Counted from the first letter of the stretch, positions 10,730-21,413 are shown. The stretch: DNA of 64,000 nucleotides from Asaia platycodi JCM 25414 (GCF_000614545.1 NZ_BAKW01000001.1:388833-452832); one strand, 5' to 3'. Numbers and translations: made by a program. Notes: generated by a model not told the origin, from the letters alone.

Positions 10730-10783
10730 GGACTGTCGGCTGGCTTCAGGCGTGTCCGTGCGTCTATGCGGGAGTGTTCTTTC

Positions 10784-10822
10784 AGCGGGCTCCACCAGCT
10801 GAAATGGCCGGTAGAGCCCGCT
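10784..10822. terminator. Hairpin between convergent BadF kinase and GH3 genes
   Basis: Perfect 9-bp arms AGCGGGCTC/GAGCCCGCT separated by 21 bases in the 160-bp gap between convergent genes. It could act on either strand. No T run is seen. Confidence 0.35.
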
Positions 10823-10889
10823 CCGAGAGGTTATTCCGATAAAGGTTCGGTGCCTGCGATCGTGGTGTCCCTAATCAGTGTCGGGCTGA

Positions 10890-13095
10890 TCAGGCTTCAT
10901 CGGTGGCTGAGTGTGCGACACGAAGCTGATAGCTGCCAGGCGTGACGTGCCAGCGATTATCCCTCTGAGAGAAACGGGCGATCGTCTGTAGGTCGACAGG
11001 AATCGCGACGTCACGGCTTTGATGTGCCGGGACGGTCACGCGCTGCCAGCCAACCAGACGCCTCCCGATGCCCTGTCCTTCAGCATAAAGCTGAACCACA
11101 TCGCTTCCATCGCGATTGCTGTCATTACGTACCGTCAGCGTGGCGAGGGGCGTGCGATCCGCCTTTACGACAAAATGATCATAGGTGAAGCGGGCGTAAG
11201 ACAGGCCGTGGCCGAACGGGAACAGGACCTTCTTTCCTGCGCGGGCAAACCAGCGATAGCCGACATCGGCGCCTTCATCATAAGCGATCGTGAAGGTGGT
11301 TGGACGTCCCTCCGTGAGAGGTGGAGCCACTGGCAGGGCGGGACGAGGCAGGTCGTTTTCCGAGAGCGGGAAGCTGAGAGGCAGATGGCCCGAAGGATTG
11401 ACATCGCCGAACAGGATCTGGGCGATGGCCTCGCCACCGGCAATGCCGGGATACCAGGCCTGAACCACGGCACGTACCTGACCCAGCCAGGGCATCAGCA
11501 CCGGCCCTTCGGTTTCGAGCACGACTGTCACATTCGGGTTGGCACGGGCAATTGCGTGATCAGCTTGTTCTGAGCGTCAGTCAGTGAGAGACTGGCGCGG
11601 TCACGCCCTTCGGTCGACCACTGGGCAATGAATAGCACCACCGCATCGGCCCGCTTCGCCGCCCGCGCAGCTTCCCTCAGATCGGTCTCTTCGGTAAAGG
11701 AGATGGCTGCCTGGGGTGCCAGACGGCGCATGAAAGTGAGCGGCGGAGACGGATCCCAGACCCGCTGCGACATGATCTCCGATCCCTGCTGCGGGATCGC
11801 ATTGCCACCGAAGGGCAGGACCGTGGGTGAGCCGCCCCCCGAAATCACCCCCTTATCAGCATGCCCACCGATCACCGCGATCGATCTGGTCGTTTTGGCC
11901 AGAGGAAGAGCTGTCTTGTCGTTCTTGAGCAGAACGATGCCTTGTTGTGCGGCTTCGAGTGCCGTCTTGTATCCTGCGGCCCGGTCGACCGGCCTCTTTT
12001 CGATGGGTTGCTCTGCTCCGGTGGCGAAAAGACCGTAGAGAATTGGGCGCGCCATGGCTCGCAATGCATCGTCAGAGACCACGGAATCCAGTTGTCGAGG
12101 GGCGTAAAACGCCAGGCCGAATAACGTGCCATCCTTGACGGCATCGGCGATGCGTTTTTTCGTCGCTGCCGACATCGGGGAATCCTGCAACATGCCGGTC
12201 CCGCCAAGCCCGATCGCCGTGTCTATCTCGGCGCCAGATTCCTGGTTCAGTCCGGCTTCGGCAGAGTTCTTCGTGCTGTGGACGGCGCCCCAATCTGACA
12301 TGACATAGCCGGGATAGCGCCACTGGCGGCGCAGGATGTCGTTCAGGAGCGGCTTGCTCTCGCAACTATAGGAGCCCCAGACCATGTTATAGGCGCACAT
12401 GACTGCGCCGGGCTTGCCAAGGCGCAGGGCAATATTGAAGGCGAGCAGGTCGGATTCCATCGCGGCGTCGCGTGGAATAGAGACGTCATATTGCGTGCGA
12501 CCGGTTTCGTAATCGTTGAGAGCAAAATGCTTGATGGTCGCGACGATATGGTTCGACTGCGCGCCTTTCGCATAAAAACCGGCAAGGCGGCCAACCAGAA
12601 GGGGATCTTCGCCAAAATACTCGAAGTTGCGGCCGCCCCGCGGGTCGCGTGTCAGATTGGTGCCTCCAGAGAGGAGGATGTTGAAACCGCGATCGTGCGC
12701 ATCGCGCCCGACCGAACGGCCGAGGGCTTCGAGCAGGGCCGGGTTCCATGATGCGGCGCTCGCGAGCGCCGCAGGATAGGCCGTGCTCTCATAGCGCGCA
12801 TCCTGAACGCGGGCGCGACGCCGATCGTGCCATCGGTTTCGGTAATGGCGGCGATGCCTTGTTCGGGCATGGCGGGCGACCAGGCTGCAGAATGCTGAGC
12901 GTCGCCTGCATCGGCAGGGTTTTGCATCAGTTCGGGAATATGGGTGACAATCAGCGCCTCGAGTTGGGGGCGACCAAGCTTGGCGAGCGTGACATCGACC
13001 CGCGCGTCGAGAGCGGATCTGGCTTCAGCATAGCTTGAAAGGGGGAGGGCACAGAGCGTAGTTGCGAGCAAGCCCGCCTTCAAACGCGATGACAT
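10890..13095 (-). CDS. GH3 beta-glucosidase/beta-hexosaminidase-like glycosidase, secreted (frameshifted as read)
   Basis: Exported family 3 glycoside hydrolase removing terminal beta-linked sugars. The ATG at 13095 starts a signal peptide (LLATTLCALPLSSYAEA). The barrel domain includes GRDAHDRGFNILL, TRDPRGGRNFEYFGEDP, ATIKHFALNDYETGR, KPGAVMCAYN, and GYVMSDWGAVHST with the nucleophile Asp. The C-terminal alpha/beta sandwich has GIVLLKND, VLFIAQWSTEGRDR and YPGIAGGEAIAQILFGD, followed by an FnIII-like domain (FPFGHGLSYARFTY). Frameshifts near 12815 and 11553 split it; each is fixed by one base. Total about 735 aa, normal for GH3 with FnIII. The SDW nucleophile type and domain layout favour beta-glucosidase; the context suggests action on chitin- or plant-derived oligosaccharides. 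Confidence 0.9.
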
Positions 13096-13418
13096 GATCT
13101 TCTTCTCCTGAGGTACTGCGAGAAATAAAAGGCTCTTGCAGCTCGTCAAGCCAGATCCCCCCGTATTCCCTGGAGCTGGGTAAAGAAGAGAGTCGCTGAC
13201 CAACCTGATATTTCTATAGATAATAAAGATGATAAGGTTTCTATCCTCACGATAATTTTTCTATATCATATCTATTCATTGAATATATACTGAGTTTTCT
13301 ATTTTCCGACCACGCTTCGGTATGAATCCCGTTGAATATTTGTTCCCTACAAAAAACAATTGGACCCTAATGGCATAACGTCTAGCATCACTGACGAGGC
13401 GATTGGTGGAGGGTACTC
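13096..13418. promoter_or_regulatory. AT-rich divergent promoter region
   Basis: A gap of 323 bp between the divergent GH3 and nitrilase-family genes. Positions 13207-13310 are strikingly AT-rich, with several TATA-like hexamers (for example around 13214 and 13282), consistent with promoters in both directions. I see no coding sequence or clear operator here. Confidence 0.4.
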
Positions 13419-14209
13419 ATGCGTGTGGCGCTAGGGCAGTTGGTAGTGTCGACCTCATGGGAGACGAATCTCGAGCGGTGCCTTTCGCAGATTGCCGATG
13501 CTAAAGCGGGCGGTGCTCGACTTGTCGTCCTGCCGGAGGGGATACTGGCGCGCGATCCGTCAGACCCGGACCATGTTTTGCGCACCGCACAGCCACTGGA
13601 TGGCCCTTTCGTCTCCGGACTGCTTCCTGCGAGCGAGGGCATCATGCTCGCCTTTTGCGTCAATGTGCCAGACGGTGCAGGACGTTTCCATAACACGCTG
13701 GTGGTCATGCACGATGGCACACTCATTGCGCGCTATCAGAAGCTGCATCTTTACGACGCTTTCGCCATGCAGGAATCCCGGCTGATCGCGCCCGGTCATG
13801 AGTTGCCACCCGTTTTGACGCTGGACGGCATGAAGATCGGATTCATGACCTGCTACGACGTGCGCTTTCCTGAAATCGCGCGTTACCTGGCGCTTGCAGG
13901 TGCCGAGATCCTGGTTGTTCCGGCTGCCTGGCTGCGCGGGCCGGGGAAGGAGCGTCATTGGGAATTGATGCTGGCGGCGCGTGCGCTCGAAAATACCTGC
14001 TTCGTGCTGGGAGCAGGAGAATGCGGCCCGCAGAATATCGGTAACAGCATGATCATCGATCCGCTGGGTGTCGTCATCGCGGCTCGCAGTGTGTCACCGG
14101 GCTGGTGATCGAGACACTCGACCTGGCCCAGTTGCAAAAAGCGCGACGTGACCTGCCAGTCCTGCAAAACCGCCGCTTTGCCGCACCGAAATTGATGGAT
14201 GCGCCCTGA
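13419..14209 (+). CDS. Carbon-nitrogen hydrolase, deaminated-glutathione-amidase-like (frameshifted as read)
   Basis: Cytoplasmic nitrilase-superfamily amidase. The E-K-C catalytic triad is visible: Glu40 in LVVLPEG, Lys108 in RYQKLHLYD and Cys145 in FMTCYDVRFPE. The pattern TCYDVRFPE together with the short length resembles Nit1/YafV-type enzymes that hydrolyse deaminated glutathione or omega-amides; the exact substrate is not determinable. The frame stops early at 14106-14108; adding one G near 14097 continues it through GLVIETLDLAQLQKARRDLP to a stop at 14207-14209, giving about 264 aa, the normal size. It stands alone between the GH3 promoter region and the aldehyde dehydrogenase gene. 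Confidence 0.85.
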
Positions 14210-14536
14210 TATCAGGCGCTGAAACACCGATGTGGGGTAATTTTTCGTTCTGCGCGAGACACAGCGCTTTGAAGATGAACTACAGGTCTGGAATGACGTC
14301 ACCGATAAGGCTTGCCCTGCATGCGTGTCACCTTCGTCGGGCTTCCCGATTTTCACGAAGCGGTGACCTCGCGCGAGGGTGAGTAACCCTGTCCGGCAAT
14401 TCGTGGTTCTCTCACTATCGATGTTAACTGTAACGTCAATTTTGTTTCGAGGCGGTGCTCGCGGAGGCTTTTCCGGTCTTCCTGCGGTGCGAAATGCACC
14501 TGAACTTGCGTCGCCATCAGCAAGAGGATCGTCGTC
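14210..14536. other. Intergenic region before the aldehyde dehydrogenase
   Basis: A stretch of 327 bp with no convincing gene. It begins with a 12-bp palindrome (CCTGATATCAGG, overlapping the upstream stop) and presumably carries the aldehyde dehydrogenase promoter. I cannot assign -35/-10 elements with confidence. Confidence 0.3.
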
Positions 14537-16042
14537 ATGTCCGGCTTGAAGGCTGCTCCCCCGTTCCGCGAACGCTATGGCAATTTCATCGGGGGGCAAT
14601 GGCGCGAGCCGGTTTCCGGCCATTATGTCGACAACCATTCTCCCGTAGATGGTCGTGTGCTTTGTCAGGTGCCTCAGTCGACCCCGGCAGATATCGATCT
14701 TGCCTTGGACGCCGCCGAACAGGCGCGTGCCGCCTGGGGCAAGACTTCAGTTGCTGATCGCGCTTTGCTGTTGCTCAAGGCTGCCGACCGGATGGAGGCC
14801 AATCTTGACCTTATAGCCCGCGCTGAAACCTGGGATAACGGCAAGCCCATCCGTGAAACGCTCAACGCCGATATTCCGCTCGCCATCGATCATTTCCGCT
14901 ATTTTGCGGGCTGTATTCGGGCGCAGGAAGGCAGTCTTGGTGAGATCAACGACACGACGGTGGCCTATCATTTTCATGAGCCGCTCGGTGTCGTTGCACA
15001 GATCATCCCGTGGAATTTTCCTATCCTGATGGCAGCATGGAAACTTGCCCCGGCGCTGGCGGCGGGAAATTGCGTGGTGATGAAACCTGCCCAGACGACG
15101 CCCGCCAGCATTCTGGTCGTGCTCGACATCATCGGCGATCTGTTCCCGCCCGGTGTGCTGAATATCGTCAACGGCACGGGGCGTGACGTGGGCGATTATC
15201 TCGCCAAGAGTTCGCGCATCGCCAAGGTGGCATTCACGGGTTCGACGGGCGTGGGCAAGACCATCGCGCATGCGGCGGCAGAAAGCCTCATTCCGGCGAC
15301 GCTCGAACTAGGCGGCAAATCGCCCAACGTCTTTTTTGCTGATATCATGGATAGCGATGATGCCTATCTCGACAAGGCGATAGAAGGCTTTGCCATGTTC
15401 GCGCTCAATCAGGGGCAGATCTGCTCCTGTCCGAGCCGCGCTCTGGTACATGAATCCATTTTCGACCGCTTTATGGAAAAAGTGCTTCCGCGCGTTCGGG
15501 CGATCAGACAGGGTGACCCACTTGATCCCCAGACAATGATGGGGGCGCAGAATTCGCAGATGCAGCAGGATAAAATCCTGTCCTATATCCAGATCGGCAA
15601 GGAGGAAGGCGCCAAGGTGCTGACGGGTGGTAGCGCTGCAAAACTGGGTGAAGGCCTGGAAAACGGTTTTTATATCGAACCAACAGTCTTCAAGGGCCAT
15701 AACAAGATGCGGATTTTCCAGGAGGAAATCTTTGGTCCTGTTCTGGCTGTGACGACGTTCAGGACGGAAGCAGAAGCGCTTGCCATCGCCAACGATACTG
15801 AGTTCGGTCTTGGCGCTGGCGTCTGGAGCCGGGATTCTAATACTTGTTATCGCATGGGGCGCGGCATTCAGGCCGGCCGTGTCTGGATCAATTGCTATCA
15901 CGCCTATCCGGCTCATGCGGCCTTTGGCGGCTACAAGAAATCGGGTATCGGTCGCGAAACCCACAAAATGCTGCTCGACCATTATCAGCAGACAAAAAAT
16001 CTTCTGGTGAGCTACAGCGAAGAAAAGCTTGGCTTCTTCTGA
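14537..16042 (+). CDS. NAD(P)-dependent aldehyde dehydrogenase, AldB/ExaC type
   Basis: Cytoplasmic aldehyde dehydrogenase oxidising acetaldehyde or related aldehydes to the acid. 501 aa, uninterrupted. Key features are the cofactor region [21 protein letters not shown] (about 159-179), FTGSTGVG, catalytic Glu in LELGGKSPN and catalytic Cys in [11 protein letters not shown]. The CSCPSR variant is typical of the AldB/ExaC acetaldehyde dehydrogenases rather than betaine aldehyde dehydrogenase, which has QVCTNGTR, seen in betB of this same window. Other signatures are EEIFGPVL and [12 protein letters not shown]. Transcribed alone and followed by a strong hairpin at 16150. In an acetic acid bacterium it could serve cytoplasmic ethanol/acetaldehyde assimilation; this role is inferred. 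Confidence 0.93.
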   Translation: MSGLKAAPPFRERYGNFIGGQWREPVSGHYVDNHSPVDGRVLCQVPQSTPADIDLALDAAEQARAAWGKTSVADRALLLLKAADRMEANLDLIARAETWDNGKPIRETLNADIPLAIDHFRYFAGCIRAQEGSLGEINDTTVAYHFHEPLGVVAQIIPWNFPILMAAWKLAPALAAGNCVVMKPAQTTPASILVVLDIIGDLFPPGVLNIVNGTGRDVGDYLAKSSRIAKVAFTGSTGVGKTIAHAAAESLIPATLELGGKSPNVFFADIMDSDDAYLDKAIEGFAMFALNQGQICSCPSRALVHESIFDRFMEKVLPRVRAIRQGDPLDPQTMMGAQNSQMQQDKILSYIQIGKEEGAKVLTGGSAAKLGEGLENGFYIEPTVFKGHNKMRIFQEEIFGPVLAVTTFRTEAEALAIANDTEFGLGAGVWSRDSNTCYRMGRGIQAGRVWINCYHAYPAHAAFGGYKKSGIGRETHKMLLDHYQQTKNLLVSYSEEKLGFF

Positions 16043-16149
16043 TGAGCAATACAGAACGGTGAGATCGCCCCCCAAGCGACCAATATGGAGCGGGGGATGA
16101 TAAACGCTCTGAGTTCGAAGTAAGCTGCTGCGAATGCATGCAGAATGCG

Positions 16150-16177
16150 TGTTGAGAGGGAGGTGTCCCTCTCAACA
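16150..16177. terminator. Bidirectional terminator-like hairpin
   Basis: A perfect 12-bp stem (TGTTGAGAGGGA paired with TCCCTCTCAACA) with a GGTG loop, between the convergent aldehyde dehydrogenase and Hint-protein genes. It lacks a clear T run on either strand. Confidence 0.6.
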
Positions 16178-16185
16178 TAGAAAAT

Positions 16186-18127
16186 CTAGAGCGCGTGCCG
16201 CTCTTTCTGAATGTTCGTGCTGGTCACGGCGGAAATGAATAGGACCACGGGCTCATTGAGTTCGGCCTTTCCCAGCGGAATGAGCGCTTTGCTCTTTGTC
16301 CAGCGTTGGGTCTGGGCTTCGATATCGTTCCAGCCGGTTCTGGCCCCGGATATGCTGTTCGGGTGGATATCGAAACAGTCTTCCGGTGTGAAGATCTGGA
16401 TGCCTTGCACCAGCACCCCCAGTTCACGACGATCATCCAGAAATGGACCGATTGTGTCGCAGGGTCTGCGCGTCGGCGCTTTGAGATAAACAGCCTGCCC
16501 CTTCGGATGAAAACGGAACACATAGCCATCATCGCGCGTGCGTAGGGGCAGGATAGTCTGTCCGTCTAGCGTTTCGAGAGCGATTTCCTCAGAGGGGCAG
16601 GAAGGACGAGCGCTGCATGTGGGTGCACCGCAAAGTGCGGCTAATCGGCGCCAGACCGGCTCGACGAAGTCCTGATCCGTCATGAGCGGCGCTGCGGCGT
16701 CTTTCTGCCAGGAGCGCGATTTTCCGGGTTCAACAGTTGGCGATATCTTTGTCTGGAATCCGAAAATGAAACGGTTGCCGGTATCGAGGTAGCTTTCGCT
16801 CAGGGCGCCGTTAGCGAAAATCAGGCCGTGACGTGCCAGTTCAATGTGATGATAGCTGTAAGTGGAGAGCGTTTCTTCGTAGGTGATCGAGTGCCCATTG
16901 ACCAGCATGCGCGCAGGAATGAGGCCACCGTCGAGAAAGAGGCAATGCTCGGGGGTCACAAACAGGTCTTTGTGAGGCAGCGCATCGCCGAGCGCACCGG
17001 CACGGATGCGCACAGGGTAACCTGCGAGATCCCTATAACGGGTTGTGCGCGTCGTGCAGAGCCCTGAACCCGCCCAGATAATCTTTTCAGACACGATTGC
17101 GCTGCCGCGAAGAACGAAAACCTCGTCGCCTGCGCTCAGGGTTTCGATCGGCCTATGGCCCTGCGGTGTAGCGATGAGTGTGCCGGGAAGATAGCAGATT
17201 TCGGGCACGGCTGTGCCGTATTCGCGCTCGTCATACCAAAGATCTGTGGAGGCATTACCTGCCGATTGTACAGCCCCGCTGCCGTTCGGCCCCTTTGTCA
17301 CAATATTGAGCAGGCCTCCCCCGGTTGTAGGATAATAGGTCCATCTGGCGTTGGCACCTGCAGGATTTTGGGAGAAGATCCAGAGCTGTCCTTGCTCGTC
17401 CGTGAACGCCAGAATACCTGCGCCGAGAGTCAGGCCATACCCGCCGGATATCGGAAAGGTCGCGACGATTTTTCCCGTCGTCTGGGTGCCATCAGCGGAT
17501 TGGTAGGTGAAGCTGCGATTGGTATAATCGACGAAGAGCTCCCCCTGTGCGGGATTGACCAGTGAGCCGCTTTGCTGAGATGTGCCCAGTTTCGTTGGAT
17601 CCCCGCTGAGATAGCCTGTCCATTTCATGATATGTACTGGGGGTGATTGAATGGCGTATTTCTGTTCACTTAACCAAAGATCTGACGAGGCTGCGCCATT
17701 TGTCTGTATGGCGCCGCCACCCGGATTGGTTACGACAACATTCAATATGCCGCCGCTCGTGGCATAATAAGTCCAACGTGAATTGGCCGCAGCGGCATTT
17801 TGCGAGAAGATCCAGAGCTTTCCCTGCTCATCGGTAAAGGCAAGTGTGCCGCCCCCCAAGGCTGTGTTCGAAATGCCGGGCAGCGAGAACGTCTTGTCGA
17901 TTGAGCGTCGTGATGGTTCCGTCGGCAGCCTGATAGGTGAAACTGCGATCATCATAATTGACCGTCAGGCGCCCCTTATCGCCACTGAACAAAGAGCCTG
18001 ATGTCGTGCCGCTTGTTGCGAGATCCGTTGGTCCGGAGGAAAGGTAGCCGTCCCAAATTCCGATATTCTTTCCTGTTTCGGTGCTGGCGAGCGTGTCGCT
18101 GGCCTCCTTCGTCGTATCGACCTGCAT
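16186..18127 (-). CDS. Hint_2-domain protein with two tandem N-terminal repeats (frameshifted as read)
   Basis: A protein of about 646 aa. The start at 18127 follows GGAAGGGA. No classical signal peptide is visible. Residues about 22-300 are two homologous beta-rich units of about 140 aa. A Hint (hedgehog/intein-type) domain follows: the first residue is Cys in CYLPGTLIATPQG, then AGDEVFVL and the His block TPEHCLFLDGG. A C-terminal domain of about 180 aa contains RRPCDTIGPFLDDRRELGVLV, a region common in Hint_2 proteins of acetic acid bacteria. Hint domains self-cleave after the residue before the Cys, so the repeat region could be released or attached. A frameshift near 17900 is not explained by a single added base. 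Substrate and role are unknown. Confidence 0.75.
17215..18064 (-). repeat. Two tandem ~140-residue coding repeats in the Hint protein
   Basis: Unit 1 (17635-18064) and unit 2 (17215-17634) share the order W-GYLS, SFTYQ-ADGT, LAFTDEQG-LWIFSQN, RWTYY-T-GG, LNIV, SSDLW/STDLW. They are diverged enough to be an old duplication. They look like beta-strand repeats of a surface or secreted protein; no named family was recognised. Confidence 0.8.
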
Positions 18128-18858
18128 GCTGTCTCTCCCTTCCTGCAATTTGGGCGCGGTGCGTCGACGATATTCAAAGGCATGGCCCATATACCGGTCG
18201 ATCGATAGTAAGTCGCTTGGAGTCGACAGAAGATCGATCAAGTAGTTCCAGTATTAACCGTCATAAGCACGATATGCTCTGATATTTATCCTGATCTATT
18301 GTCTAGTTTTCTATCTGATAACCAAGAGCTCTTCCTCTGGAAGAAAAACAGATGCCAAGAAACCGAATTCTGGTTCATGGTGTTCAACTAAAAGTTAAAG
18401 TTGTGGTGGTTCATGCATGGTGCAATGCAGTGTCATACTGCGCCACGACTTGGTTGGGCCGAGACAAGCGCGTCCGAACGCTATTTTGCTCTGTTCAGAC
18501 GAGGTAAAGCGGGTATTCCATTCGTCCTCTCGAAGTGATGAAACTTCAATTACAGACTGAAAATGAAGCTTTTTTGCCTGGTGCCAGGTTGGCAAGGACG
18601 TCGGCGCGTGCGTCGCCCTTTGCTGAGAATCAGACGGTCTCATTCTGTTTTTGCGGAGTCACAGGTGCAAAAAACTGGAAAATTCTTGCGATCACAGACA
18701 ATTGACCTGCGTTGATCACAGATGCGTGTGGTTTGGTCTGAGCAAAGTCAGAGGATCTGGCCCTCGTGAAGAACGTGGACGGGTCTGAATGGACGTGAAG
18801 GATCGGATTTTGGGCTGCCTCGAGAGGTGCATGAACTGGATGGTGGGGAAAAGTTTTA
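18128..18858. other. 731-bp gap between divergent Hint and LysR genes
   Basis: No convincing gene. 18245-18410 is AT-rich and probably holds the Hint promoter. 18690-18722 carries GATCACAGA twice, 24 bp apart, the second copy also forming a GATCA/TGATC inverted pair with the first; this could be a binding site for the adjacent LysR-type regulator. A short minus-strand frame at 18395-18643 has no recognisable features and no good ribosome site, so it is not annotated. Confidence 0.35.
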
Positions 18859-19800
18859 ATGAAGAGTTTGAATGAGCAGATCATCAGGAAAATCAAACTC
18901 AGATATCTACATTTTATCGATGTTATCTGTGAGACGCAGTCGCTTGTGGCGGCAGCGGCGAAACTGAATGTGACACCTGCAGCACTGTCCAAATCCTGCC
19001 TGGAAATCGAGCGCATTCTCGGTGTACAGCTTTTCATCCGCTCGCATCACGGCATGCAACCGACCGATATCTGCACGCTGGTCGTGGAATCGAGCCGGTC
19101 GATCGGTCATGAGCTCGATAAGCTTGTCAAAATGGTCAATGAATACAGGGAAGTTGAAATGGGCACGCTGACGATTGGCGTACAGGCCATGGGTCTGGAG
19201 GCGCGCATCATGAGTGGTGTGTCGGCCATCAAGAAAGCCAGCCCGGATCGGACCATTCGCATCACTCATCGCGAGCGCAACACGCTGATCGAGATGCTCA
19301 ACCGGCGCGAACTCGATATGATTTTCATCGATTCCTTCCAGATGGACCGTCATAGCCATGTTTCGTTTCTGCCCATGCTGCATGCCGGTTGCGTTGCCGT
19401 ATCGCAGCACGGAGCAAGGTCTGTGCGAGAAATTGTGGAAAACTGGGGGGTATATCGAGAGGATCTCTGGATACTGCCGCAGAAGGGAATCGCCATGCGC
19501 GACAGGTTTGATGCTCTACTCTATTCCCGTGATCTGGAGCCACCGCCGCAGTTGATCGAATACAACTCCTATGGCGGTTTGCGAGATCTTTTCGTTCATA
19601 GTGGCGGCTGGGGCATTATCCCGTCCTACGCACTAAACCTGGCCAAGGGCTACATTGACGTGCAGTCCTCCTACGACACCATGGACGAGATGCAGCTCGA
19701 AAGCGGTTTGGCCTGGCTCGGCGCGTTCCCCCAGAAAAAATATGTTGAGGAAGCCATTGCTGTTTTCGCCGATGGAGGGAAGGAAACGCATCAGGCTTGA
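18859..19800 (+). CDS. LysR-type transcriptional regulator
   Basis: DNA-binding activator/repressor of 313 aa, uninterrupted. The N-terminal HTH (residues about 15-75) reads LRYLHFIDVICETQSLVAAAAKLNVTPAALSK, and the wing region LGVQLFIRSHHGMQPT is as in GbpR/PcaQ-type LTTRs. The effector domain begins near TLTIGVQAMG. A GGTGGGGA ribosome site precedes the ATG. It lies alone, with a long upstream region shared with the divergent Hint protein gene, which is therefore a candidate target. The effector cannot be named from sequence. Confidence 0.88.
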   Translation: MKSLNEQIIRKIKLRYLHFIDVICETQSLVAAAAKLNVTPAALSKSCLEIERILGVQLFIRSHHGMQPTDICTLVVESSRSIGHELDKLVKMVNEYREVEMGTLTIGVQAMGLEARIMSGVSAIKKASPDRTIRITHRERNTLIEMLNRRELDMIFIDSFQMDRHSHVSFLPMLHAGCVAVSQHGARSVREIVENWGVYREDLWILPQKGIAMRDRFDALLYSRDLEPPPQLIEYNSYGGLRDLFVHSGGWGIIPSYALNLAKGYIDVQSSYDTMDEMQLESGLAWLGAFPQKKYVEEAIAVFADGGKETHQA

Positions 19801-19822
19801 GTATCATTGAAGCCTGATGCGT
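19786..19822 (+). terminator. Strong hairpin overlapping the LysR stop codon
   Basis: A perfect 13-bp stem (ACGCATCAGGCTT paired with AAGCCTGATGCGT) with an 11-nt loop. The last four codons and the first base of the TGA lie in or beside the stem. No T run follows. Confidence 0.55.
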
Positions 19823-19873
19823 GACGTCTCCTCAGCGCGAGACCGTCGCATGGAGGGTATCCAGGCTGCGTCT

Positions 19874-19905
19874 CCCATCACGGTGCTCTTTGTCACCGTG
19901 ATGGG
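19874..19905 (-). terminator. Hairpin downstream of the S10 peptidase
   Basis: A perfect 12-bp stem CCCATCACGGTG/CACCGTGATGGG with an 8-nt loop, 9 bp past the end of the convergent S10 peptidase gene. Probably a terminator for that gene, and perhaps for both. Confidence 0.55.
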
Positions 19906-19913
19906 GGAGGGTC

Positions 19914-21413
19914 TTATTTCGACGTATCGCTGTAAAACGTGCTGACATCACGCGTTAGCGCGGCGCGGCTGGCAGGGCGGGTGTAAAGCATATGGCCGCC
20001 TTCATAGAGATGTAGCGCGATACGGTCAGCACCGACCGGGATATGGTCCTTGGTCCAGCGCGTCGTGCCAAACGGGCAGGCCATATCGAAATAGCCATTG
20101 GCAATGAAGATATGCAGGCTGGGGTCAAGCGCCAACATCTTGCGCATAATACCGACCTGATCGGTCAGCTGTGAGCCGGAGCTGGTAAATTTCCAAGCAC
20201 CATTCACGTCCATGCTCAGCAGATCATAGGTGAGATCTGTCTTGTAGCCGAGCTCATTGGCCAGATAGCCGCTATAGGCATTGCCATAGGCGCGCCCGAA
20301 GCCGGACAGCGTCATTTCCGGGCTCTGGCCATTCTCGATGCCATCGGCATAGGGATCGGGGATCGACTGGGTGAAATCGTAAATGCCGTACAGGCGGCCA
20401 TCGCGGCTGCGCACGTCATGCGCAAACGGGTTGGGCTCGCCCATTTCCTTGGTGATAGTTTCTACCGGCAGGCCGGTGCGAGCGGCGAGATCGGCGTAGA
20501 ATTTCTTCGCGTCATCTCCCTTGGGCGGGGCATTGGCGATGGTGGTCAGATACGGGCCGAGCGCATAGTGATAGGCTTCATCCACCGCCTGCGGCGTCAG
20601 CTTGCCGGTTTGCGACAGATGCGAAGCGATGAAAGTGGGTAGCGCCATGGCCGAGGCCATCGGGTTGTTCGTGTTGTCCAGAAACTGCATCTGGATGGCG
20701 GGTGAGATCATCACAATGCCATTGACGATGAGGTTCTGCTGTTGCTGCAACGCATCGGCCACCTGTGCCGAGCGAATGCCACCGTAGCTCTCGCCCACCA
20801 GATAATGCGGTGAACCCTGACGCCCGTTTTCGCCAACCCAGAGCGCAATGGCCTTGGCAAAAGCCTCGCCATCCTTGGTCACGCTGTAGAATTGCTCAGC
20901 GGCTTTTTTCGGGTCTGTCGGCTGGGAGTAGCCCGTGCCCACGGCATCGATGAACACCATATCGGTGGCAGGCAGCCAGCTATCGGGGTTATCGGCCAGA
21001 TGGGCACGCGCGCCATCTTCCGGGTGATCTGCCGGGAATTGCAGCACGCGTGGGCCAGCGGCACCGAGATTCAGATAGGCCGTGCCCGCGCCGGGCCCGC
21101 CATTGAAGAAGAACGAGACCGGGCGCGTCTGGGCATTTGCCCCATCCTTCGTATAGGCCACGTAAAAGACCTTGGCGGAGGGCTTGCCCTCCTTGTCACG
21201 CAGCGTGACCGTGCCTGCATGGGCGGTATAGGCAATGCTTTGGCCGCCTGCGGTCAGGTGATGCTTGGTGATGGAATCTGCCGGCAACAGGGCCGCCAAT
21301 CCCTCCTTGGGCGCCTCGCTCTTGGCAGGCTCAGCCGCGTGTGCGGCGGGGATAAGGGGAAGGGCGAAGCAGGCAGAAGCCAGCAACGCCGCAGCAAGAG
21401 TCTTGCGCGACAT
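19914..21413 (-). CDS. S10-family serine carboxypeptidase-like protein, exported
   Basis: Periplasmic or secreted alpha/beta-hydrolase peptidase of family S10, about 499 aa, intact. The ATG at 21413 follows AAAGGA and opens a signal peptide (LLASACFALPLIPAAHAAEP). The oxyanion segment is SFFFNGGPGAGT, the nucleophile Ser lies in LVGESYGG, the Asp in NGYFDMACPFG and the His in LYEGGHMLY. S10 enzymes remove C-terminal residues at acidic pH, which would suit an acid-tolerant bacterium (inference). The first 105 codons and the upstream region are duplicated as a fragment at 33622-33992. Confidence 0.92.
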   Translation of the reverse strand: MSRKTLAAALLASACFALPLIPAAHAAEPAKSEAPKEGLAALLPADSITKHHLTAGGQSIAYTAHAGTVTLRDKEGKPSAKVFYVAYTKDGANAQTRPVSFFFNGGPGAGTAYLNLGAAGPRVLQFPADHPEDGARAHLADNPDSWLPATDMVFIDAVGTGYSQPTDPKKAAEQFYSVTKDGEAFAKAIALWVGENGRQGSPHYLVGESYGGIRSAQVADALQQQQNLIVNGIVMISPAIQMQFLDNTNNPMASAMALPTFIASHLSQTGKLTPQAVDEAYHYALGPYLTTIANAPPKGDDAKKFYADLAARTGLPVETITKEMGEPNPFAHDVRSRDGRLYGIYDFTQSIPDPYADGIENGQSPEMTLSGFGRAYGNAYSGYLANELGYKTDLTYDLLSMDVNGAWKFTSSGSQLTDQVGIMRKMLALDPSLHIFIANGYFDMACPFGTTRWTKDHIPVGADRIALHLYEGGHMLYTRPASRAALTRDVSTFYSDTSK

